Source: Grammothele lineata
Lineage: Eukaryota; Basidiomycota; Agaricomycetes; Polyporales; Polyporaceae
Assembly: GCA_002150815.3 (NCBI GenBank)
Contig: NDFF03000399.1
Span: 3,568 to 67,567, forward strand
DNA: 64,000 nucleotides
Direction of reading: 5' to 3'
The position numbers and the translations under genes are program-made. The notes beneath the pieces were generated by a model. The model had not been told where the DNA came from, did not search any database, and worked only from the letters and a program-made list of their open reading frames with translations. Shown here piece by piece: positions 55,451 to 64,000 of this stretch; position 1 is the stretch's first letter, and every line of letters starts with the position of its first letter.

Positions 55451-58400
55451 CACCCGGAAGACCCGCTGGAGCAGAGGAAGATGACGTGATCGGATGGGTG
55501 TACGGGAGCCATTCTCCTCGTCCACACGCCGCGTGCAGCTGAGTCTGTGCGCTGACGGGAACGACGTCCGGCTTATAGCTCTTTCCACGACTCCTGAGCT
55601 GCATGCGGCGGCAACCGGGCTCCGGGACCGTCGCCAGACCGATGTGTGTTCCTCTTCTCCCTCCCCTCTACATTCGCGTCGTTGACACACGTACTCCCAC
55701 TTACGACCCTCCAAAACCGACGTCTGGACGCACCCATGCACCATGAACCATGCCCCCGCGCCTTTCTCGTTCTATCTCTGATTCACCACCTCTTCATCGT
55801 CAGAGCAGGAATAAGCGACGCTTGGTACGACAATACCTCCTTCACCTCATGCTCGCGTAGCCCCATGAACTACGTCGGCAGGGCCTTCTCCCTCTCTGAG
55901 ATGTGCGCGATGGCGGTAACGGCGGTGCGGCGCTTCCAGGCACGCTATAGGGTCTTGGAGAAGGGTGATAAGTAGAGGGCGGAGGATGTAGGAGTGCGAG
56001 TGGGCTGTGAGGACATTCGCGAGCGTGCGGGATAGAGTCCGAGTCGGATTGAAGGATTAGGAGACGGACGGGAGCCCCATGCGAGAAACAGCGGTGGGCG
56101 AGCATCCGAGTCGTAGTCCGTGTGAACAATGATGATCGCGCACGCAGCTGCGGGAATGTGAGTAATCGGAGATATATGCCGGAGGGGCAGGAACGTGCGA
56201 GACTCGGCGCACGCGGCCGACTTTTCGAACATTGCCTAGATGGTTGCTTCATCATCGCTGCGGAGGGAACATCGCTCTCGGAGCTGCACGCGGATTCTCA
56301 GTGCACGCATTCCTGTCCAGTAGATAGGGCACGTCATCGTACCTTGTTGGAATATTGTAGTGTACCTCCCGGTCCGGTGCGAGCTCCGCGCTCATTGGTT
56401 GGTTGGCTCCCGGTTCCGTAACATTACCGTACCCGTGACCCGTCGCTCAGATATACTGTACGCCTCCCGTTCCCTGCGCACTTCGCGCGTTTACCCTCCT
56501 CCTCCTCGTATCCGCCTGCTCGCGTCACCTTCCTCCTCGCCGTTCCTGTACGTAGGGCCTAAACGCGATCCTCGTTCTTTGCCCGCGCGCTCTCGTCCGA
56601 CCAGCTCTCCACCCGCAATCCTTCATACCTACCCATAAATTTCATCTGATCATCTTAGAGCACAGTATCAAGCGTGACTTACGTTCAGCTCGCTGCTCAT
56701 AACGTTCCTCCTTCGTAATGTCTGTAACACATCGATCGAACACTAGCTTCCGCAGATGCGAGCAGGTGGTCCGACTCACCTCGACAACAGCGAGCTCGCT
56801 TTGCGCTGACGGGTGGAACAATACCTATGCGAAAGTGTCCTGCGGAGCTTTCAGAGGAGCCGCTCCGGAAACGAAAGACACTTACGCAGGACATCGTCGT
56901 TCGGTAACACATATTGCCGCAGAGCGTGAACGACCGCAAGCAATCCCACATAGAGAACGGGATGCGTAAGCGTCTACCGTAAGACTTTGCAGAATTGCAG
57001 CGCCGATGGACCATCCCTACAAAGTGGCAGCAAGGGGCACCTTGTGACCTTGCCGGGAATGCACATTCCCGTCGTTGTGAGGTGCGCTCAGGGTCGCGAT
57101 ACGGATCGTTGATCGAGCGCGAGGGGCAGCATTGAACAAGCGTGAATTGGAAAGGAGAGGATGTGCCGCGGAAATGGCCATCGAATGCGCTAGAGCAAGT
57201 CCTAGGGGATCGGGCGTAAGGGGAAGTTTGCATACGTTGGAGCCACATGACTCACGCGTGCGTAAAAGGCCAAGTAGTCGACCTACAAAGGTGTGAATGA
57301 AAGATCATTGACGAGTATTAGAGACAAAATTGGCTGAAAATCAAGTGAGTACTAAAGTAGTAGCAAGGCGTCAACCAGCTTCCAGACCTACGCCAGGACT
57401 ACTTATCTGAGCGCGGCTTCAGGCGGTATGTTTTTGAAGGTCATGGTGGCAACAGTTGGATAATGATAAACTGGTGTAACTTCCATCATAAAACGTGTCT
57501 ACAAGCATGCAGGCGTCAGAGAATACAGAGCGCAGGAGCGGAAGCCCTCAAGTGCTGAGCGCTGAGCGAGCGAATGGGAGAAGAAGGACTAGCGACACGT
57601 CATCGCCTCCAGGTCGAGCGTCTAAGTTGCCTTTTTCGCTTCCGGACTTTGCCGTACTCCCGCAGACTCCCGCCTGCGAACTTGGCCGTTTTCTCTCCCC
57701 CTCTCTTCCCTACCGATTCTGAACCCTTCTTCCCGTGTCTCCTTTCAATCTACTCTAACACAGAGGGCATAACTATGTGCGTCCTAGGCTCAGCATAGGA
57801 CACTCACGCTCGTCCCGGCATCCCTTCCCAAGTCTCCCACGTCGCTCTTCACCGTGACGCATTGTAGATGTCCGCTATGCACGTACGTTTGATCGTCCGA
57901 GTCTCCTGTGCATCTTCTCTGCTTCAGTCTCATGTTCACATAATCTGAAGAACCCCAGCTTACTCTGTGCCTACACCTACCATTTTCTCCCACTTTTCGG
58001 GATATACGCCACATAGTTCGACCACGCCATCCCGCCCGTGCCACACGGACAGCCAATGGTTCATGAACGCGTGAGTGCCATGCGTGGGCTCTCCGTTTCA
58101 GCTACATCCTGAGTGAAGCTGTGAATCGACAGCCACACGCTCTGCAAATACGGATATCGATAAGATGCCGCGGTGCGCACCACGACTGGCGCAACGTGGG
58201 TCTGCATCACACCACTCATGTCATGGCGGTGGCGTAGGAATCATCGGTATGAAGGCCAGGGCGGAGAATGCTTCCATAGTCGTGCGAGTACGTTTCCTTC
58301 ACGCGATCTCAGTTGGCTTACTACTGTTGTTGATGACCCAATCGCTCTCTGTGGCTTATATGCCGTTAGTACTACGCACCCGTCGAGCAGAAATGGTTCG

Positions 58401-58765
58401 TCAGGAAGTCTTGTATGTCATACACTAGCTCTGTTCGTGCCAGACGCTGATACTTTGATACAGTATGCACCAGCCTTCCATTCTCTCTCAACAAAGGAGA
58501 TAGGTTCGACTTCTGCAAAATATTCTCGGACACGCGGCCGAACGGAGGAGAGGCTTCAAGATGCCAAGGCTTCGAATGAACGGCGGTAAGCGGAACTATC
58601 GTGGCGCCTTCCTGATTCGGGACGGACTGAGCTTGTCGTAGTTAGAGTTCTGCGTCAGCTGCCTGGTTGAAGCGTCTTTCGGAACCATAACAGCTTCGAC
58701 CGCGCACGGCGCTGCGAGACGGGTCGTGCGCCCAACCCTCTCTCTCCCTCTTGCCTACCTTCAAC
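55451..58765. other. gene-poor stretch before the 58.8-kb 7TM gene
   Basis: No confident gene. 55520-55600 resembles 48970-49040, so it belongs to the old repeat family. A plus-strand frame near 58330-58420 (LVLRTRRAEMVRQEVLYVI) faintly recalls the P450 block LLARPDALARLEEEVLRFY, too weak to call. The last 100 bases are the leader of the next gene. Confidence 0.4.
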
Positions 58766-60349
58766 ATGCCCACCACCATGCTCACGGAGAGGAACGACCC
58801 CGCCACGATGATGGACGTCCATAGTCCGTTCCAGATACCTCAGGACCTCACATCCGCGACGTATATGTATGTCGAAGACCTCGCGATCCTTTCGGTCCTA
58901 TTCGGTGAGCACGCAATCGAGTCCCCATAGCGCCTCATCTGACGTGTATCTCAGGAGCGTTTATTATACTCGTGCTCAACACCACACGACTCCTCGCGTA
59001 TGTCTCTAACAATCCAGATACGATATACGAACTCACTCAATCATGGCTCGCCGTGGGTAGATGTGCGGACGTCCGTCGGCGGGCGGTACAAGCGCAGCTT
59101 GCGTGCACGCTCCTTCTAGTGCTCTCCATGACCATTTTCTACGTTTCGTCCTTCGTCATGGCCGTCTGGAGAATCGCCCCAGTTTTTCTCGACACCGAAG
59201 CCGATCGCGACTTGTACGATCGTTTCACTCAGCAACGCTTCGTCGTCCTCACTGCCATGCTCACAGTCAACGTGAGTCCGGCTGCTCAATGTTCTTCGAT
59301 CCCCCCGTCGAACCTACGCGCAGTTCTCTATCAGCGACGCCATTGTATGGTGGCGAGTCCTGGTCATTTGGCCACGCAACAGATGGGTGCTTGGCGTTGG
59401 TGCGCTCTTTCTCTCCGGGACACTCGGTATGTTTAATGCTCTCCATCCTACCTCTCATCCTGATCCTGGACTTCCGCATATAGTCAGTGGTATCGTCGCG
59501 ATATGGGAGAACGCCGCTAGCTTCGGGAACAAGCCGGGCGGAGACAATGCCGCCTTCTCCGAGTTCATGGCTTGCTCCGGGGGGACGGCGGCAGCGGTGC
59601 TGTCTTTCACGAGTAACCTCATCGCGGTCCTACTGATCGGGTACAAGGCTTGGTAAGCTAATCCTTTCTATAGTTCAAGATACATGGGGCTGATGAGGAC
59701 ATCTCTACAGGTCCCACCGCCGCCTCATCAAGAAGCAGCTCGGAGCTGACCCATACAGCACGCAATCGTTCAAGGTTCTCGCGCTTCTAGTCGAGTCCGG
59801 CACGGTGTTCTGCTGTATCTGGGTGAGTTCTCCCCCGCTCGCGAGTGTTCTCAACACGCTGAATGGACACTGCGCACAGCTGGTCGCGCTCGTCGTCAAC
59901 CTCCTCAGGAACTACCCCGGCACACACCCTCTTTCTCCAGAGGCGAACGACGGGATGCGGATCTTCAACCTCGACTGTCTCGTCCCGCTCATCGTACGTG
60001 TCCCGCCTCCTTCTCCCCCCCTTTCTGCGTTATTCACTCAAACAACTGACTGTTTGCGCTCATCCAGGCCTCATACCCCCTCGTCGTCATCGCCCTCGTC
60101 GCAGAGAATCAAGCACGCACCGCGCGCGGTCTCCCGCGCGTCCTTCTCAGCTTCGACTCAGCCGCTCCGGCCCTTACGCCCGTCGATAAGACGTCCGCCA
60201 TGCGTCTCTCCTCGATCGCGCCAACTGCCGACTCTGCTGTGCCCACGGGGCGCGCGGGCATATATGGGAGCGCCGATGCAGCGTCCCGGTCGTCGGTTTT
60301 GGTCGCGCCGAAGGTCGTTGGGGAGGATGACTCGTTAAACGAGCTTTGA
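58766..60349 (+). CDS. seven-transmembrane protein, family copy (intact)
   Basis: Predicted 390-aa protein. Exons: 58766-58904, 58955-58997, 59061-59271, 59324-59426, 59484-59652, 59711-59822, 59880-59993, 60068-60349; all introns are 50-74 nt GT-AG and in frame. Landmarks: HSPFQIPQDL, YVEDLAILSVLFGAFIILVL, RRAVQAQLACTLLLVLSM, FSISDAIVWWRVLVIWPRN, LIAVLLIGYKAWSHRR, LLVESGTVFCCIW, LRNYPGTHPLSPEANDGMRI, CLVPLIASYPLVVIALVAEN, then a serine/alanine-rich tail of about 80 residues. Seven hydrophobic helices are clear. With the next gene it forms a subgroup whose exon 7 is 114 nt instead of 123. Two nearby in-frame ATGs (58778, 58805) are alternative starts. The function is unknown. Confidence 0.9.
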
Positions 60350-62567
60350 CAATGAGTAAACCCGTTATGAAGTCGGTTGCGTTTGCTGCAACTGTACATA
60401 TGCGTCTGTATATAAGTGACATCTTGGGTCCGGAACATTAGCAGCTGTCGGATGTGCTAAGTTGGAGGTGAGAGGTGAAACCTACAAGCCCAACGCCACA
60501 TTCCTCGCAGATCATGATGTAATAAACACCGAGCGCGCCGTCTTCGCGAGAAGGTTGTTTGCATCCTTCTGAAATACAGCGTAACTTTTTCCTTCTCCGC
60601 GCTATGTGGTATGGAGTCGTAGGTCGTGGAGACGCGAAACGCCGCGGCACGATGCACGGTCAGAAAGCAATGATGGTGACGTCATTCTTGGTCCGTGCGG
60701 GCCGCGGGTACTCCGGGCCGGGCAAGGACAACGAGCTTGAGCATCGCGGTAATTCGTTCCGGGCAGCCTTCGTCCTCAGACAACATCTCCCCTCCGCTAC
60801 TCATCGAGAACCGAATCTCCACCTCCATTTCCATCGGTACAAACATGTGCCTTTTTCTTGACACAGCACCATCACGAAGAAGCTGCAGGGCGGACTCATA
60901 CGTTGTACATGGGCGTCGAGGGTTGACAAGTCGAGGGAGTCTACCGTATGGACAACGGACAAAGACACAACGGTGCGTATAGTAATGCTTAGCTTTGAAG
61001 CTGTCCTCAATGTATGCCCCCTCTCGACGCCGTCTCGCATGCACATAGACAACTTCTCCGAGTCGACCTTACCCTCCTTTACTACGTCCTTTATCCCAAC
61101 ATCGGATTGCGCCTCCGCCATCCGTGCAATTACACGCAGGTGCGCAACCATTTCTCTGCATCATTTCTGTGCTCTCATGTTAATATCCCGTCCGTGGGCC
61201 GCATAGATTAATGCGCCGATCCAGTCAGCGTACACAGGAAGAACAAGATTGGAAGATATTTGCACCGGGGTACGCCGTTCCGTGAATCGTCTGCCTCGCA
61301 CCCAAGCCCATGCGCCATATAGTCATTGCAGAGCTTCTCTGCGCCCGCTGTCTCCGCCGATGGCGTAAACCACGCATTTCACGGAGCGCCCCGGGGGTGG
61401 TGACGTGCCCTCGTGAGGGTAACGAAAAGGACGTCGAAGGTACGTCTTCTCCGTCTCCGCTTACGAGTATCTTTTGACCCTGCATCCGGATCGTTGTGGC
61501 TACCAAAGTGCTATAGCTTCGCATACTGGCATGACGACTCTATCCGTCCCCCAATCGCGAAGCGATACCACTTAGGTGAGTATGTATCTGCCCTACTATA
61601 CGTCCTCTTGAATGCGCACAAGACACTGATGCCATTTGCCCATCTCTGACACCATACGCGTATGTACTCTTGCTAATCGACCGATGGATCCCAGTCGCAC
61701 GTTCTGCGCAAACTCTTCGAGACATCGATCATCTTACGGCACCTCCGTTACAGTGTCATTTGAATTGCCACTAGTGTGCCCCTCACCCGCGCTACGCCGT
61801 TCAACACCAGTGAGTCGCATCGATGTCCGCCAAGCTCCCCGCGATTCTCATAAGTGCTCGGCCGATTGCTATCGCAGCAATTGAGTATGACCAGGATAGC
61901 TACATACACTTCTTTTTCATCTGCACGGGGTCTTCGAGCCCCTTACGGGAATGGGAGTGAATCCCCGAGAATGACGGAAGTGCCGTTGAGGGGATAGCCA
62001 GGCTTTCGTTACGTCATTGAGCGCGGTTCAGAAGCACCTGTCCCTTCTCAATGCCGCCGCGGAGCGTCACCCCGCATGCTATCGTAGTTTTACCGTGACA
62101 GGTGAGTTTTCGTTCGTCGCGTTCCTGCCCATCACATCGCTATTCTGATCTCAATCATGCAGAGGTTCAAAGCATGCTTCACTCAGAGCACGCATACTTC
62201 CGGAATTTCTTACCGGACACGAGCAGACACGCCGCGAGAGCACGGCTGAAGGTGCAGTGTGACCCCGGGATATGCGTGTGCAATACCGGACTGATATATG
62301 CGGCTGAATTCTCCTCCACTCCGCGCCCAGGAATAGAAGTCTCCTCTTGTCACTGCGCCGGTCTTGGTTCTCCGTCTCGCCCCGAAGACGGATGAGCCTT
62401 GGTAGCAGGGTCGCGCTTCGCGCCCCGTTGTCATAGCCGCCCTCGTGTACGTACACGCGGATTCGAATTCCTCAAATCCCGCTCCAGGTCCATCTGCACG
62501 ACACATCCAACATCGACGCTCCTTTCCTTAGTGCCCGCGCACTCCGCCTGCTCCTTCCCTGCCGACG
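60350..62567. other. intergenic stretch between two tandem 7TM genes
   Basis: No recognised gene. Short ORFs on both strands near 60559-61151 overlap each other and carry no motif. The 3' UTR of the upstream gene and the promoter of the downstream gene must lie here. Confidence 0.45.
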
Positions 62568-64000
62568 ATGGATGGCTTCCATAGCCCGTTCCAGGTGCCC
62601 CAACCAGGAACCGTCGAGCCCAAGGTGTACATGTTCATAGAGGACTTGGCCGTCCTGTCCGTCTTCTTCGGCAAGTATTCACGCTCCTCTTTCGCGAATT
62701 TCAGGCTGACGCATACAGCAGGGGCATTCGTGATGCTCGCGTTCAACACCATCCGACTGCTTCTGTAGGTATCCATACTATCCCGTTACTATCGACAAAC
62801 GCGACTGACCGGTGCGCGCAGGTGCTCGAACCTCCACCAACGCGCCGTCCAAGGTCAGCTCGCGTGCGCTCTTACGCTCTTTCTTTCCACGACGATATAT
62901 TACGTGACGTCGTTCGTGAACGACGTGTGGCGGATTGTACCCGTTACCTTCAACACCGTCGCGGACTTGGATCAGTACAACCGGTTCATGCAAGACCGCT
63001 TCGTCGTCCTCACGGCCGTATTCTCGCTGAACGTGAGAGGCCATTCGTTCTTCATAGGTCTGAGATGGGTGCTAACCCGTCGCGTAGGTTCTCATCAGTG
63101 ATTCGGCGGTCTGGTGGCGCGTCCTCGTCATATGGCTACATAACCGCTGGGTTCTTGCGCTCGGCGCATTCCTCCTCTCGTGCACGTTCGGTACGTCCGC
63201 CCTCTCACGCGCTTCCTCTCCCCTTACAACGTCGATTACGAATCTTCGGAGGCTTATTTTCAACTAGCAAGCGGCCTGGTGGCCATCTGGGAGAACACGT
63301 CGGGCGTCGGAAGAACGGGCAGTAGCACGGCCTCGACACAATTCATTTCCTGCATTGGCGCGACAGTCGCGATCGCGCTTTCGCTCGCAAGCAACTTGTG
63401 CGCGGTTGTCTTGGTCGGGTATAAGACGTGGTGAGGTCTTCCACTTTTTCACACGGGTCCCGCGCGAGGCTGAAGATGCGCGAAGGATGCACAGAAAGGC
63501 GGTCCAAAAAGAGCTGGGAGACAACGAGTGCAGTACCCAGGTGATGCGGGTGCTCGCGCTACTCTTTGAATCCGGGGCTGTCTACTGCGTGTTATGGGTA
63601 TGCGTTCCCATCACCTTCTTCCCAGCACGGGGGCGCGCTGACGCGAGACACGCTATAGCTCTGTGCGCTCGTCATCAACATCGTACGCAACTACCCGACC
63701 GCGACGCCTCTTTCGCCCCGCACCTCCGACGGGCTCCGGATATTCATGTTTGACTGTCTTGTGCCCCTCATCGTACGTCCCTTATTCCCCTCCGAGCGCA
63801 CAGAATTGATCCATCGCGCGCTCTTACAGGCTGCCTATCCGCTCGTTGTAATCACTCTCGTTGCGGAGAACCAAAAACGCACGCAACGCGGGCTCCCGCG
63901 CGTGTTGCTCACCTTTGTGGCGCCCCCGCCGCACTCGACAACCTCGGTTGCGGCCCATATTGAGACGGACCTGGAGATATCTGCGGGCTCGACTGCGGTT
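62568..64000 (+). CDS. seven-transmembrane protein, family copy (3' end outside the window)
   Basis: Exons: 62568-62670, 62722-62764, 62822-63032, 63088-63190, 63268-63430, 63486-63597, 63659-63772, 63830 to beyond 64000. The first intron (62671-62721) starts GC instead of GT (G|GCAAGT...CAG); all others are GT-AG. Frames join perfectly and exon lengths 43, 211, 103, 112 and 114 match the 58.8-kb gene. Landmarks: HSPFQVPQPG, IEDLAVLSVFFGAFVMLAFN, RAVQGQLACALTLFLSTTI, VLISDSAVWWRVLVIW, AVVLVGYKTW, LLFESGAVYCVLW, MFDCLVPLIAAYPLVVITLV, AENQKRTQRGLPRVLL. The visible part codes for about 330 residues and ends in the polar C-terminal tail. It lies in tandem with the previous gene. Confidence 0.88.

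Noticed and set aside
59690..59720. CTGATGAGG as another hammerhead core
   Set aside because: No GAAA follows and the site lies in a normal intron of a 7TM gene with a conserved counterpart.

Overview
This window looks like nuclear DNA of a basidiomycete fungus, probably an Agaricomycete. The genes are GC-rich and cut by many short introns (about 50-75 nt, GT-AG, with CTAAC/CTGAC-like branch sites). It carries ER-type P450s, F-box/LRR-like paralogues, a Ty1/copia element and a Tad-like LINE. All gene models below come from reading splice sites by eye and checking that every exon junction keeps the reading frame.

Layout. 1-832: non-coding, with a complete hammerhead ribozyme fold at 276-350. 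833-1950: a 5'-truncated, frameshifted tRNase Z (RNase Z) gene. 2091-6444: two conserved housekeeping genes on the minus strand, farnesyl diphosphate synthase and mitochondrial Hsp60. 6746-14483: three paralogous F-box-like proteins sharing one two-exon structure, with a decayed P450 between the second and third. 14673-17108: a full-length P450 of ten exons. 17109-20940: no supportable gene.

20.9-64 kb is an accessory region built from two recurring ingredients. One is relics of P450 genes. The other is a family of seven-transmembrane proteins with eight exons of almost fixed length, in five copies. Three copies are intact (39161-40723 minus, 49580-51080 minus, 58766-60349 plus), one runs off the window end (62568-64000), and one (25568-34198) is disrupted. 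The stretch around the disrupted copy and the stretch around the 49.6 kb copy are inverted duplicates of each other. The disrupted copy carries a terminal-inverted-repeat (TIR) DNA element in exon 3, and that element in turn carries a full-length copia retrotransposon with apparently identical LTRs. The uninterrupted duplicate supplies the empty target site, so the order of events can be read directly: gene, then TIR element, then copia. A 5'-truncated LINE with a poly(A) tail and a 15-bp target duplication sits at 44.4-46.5 kb between the arms.

The housekeeping enzymes act separately: isoprenoid supply in the cytosol and protein folding in mitochondria. The accessory half is an expanding and decaying cluster of membrane-protein and P450 genes shaped by duplication and transposons. 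The 7TM family has a receptor-like topology, but I cannot name its function.
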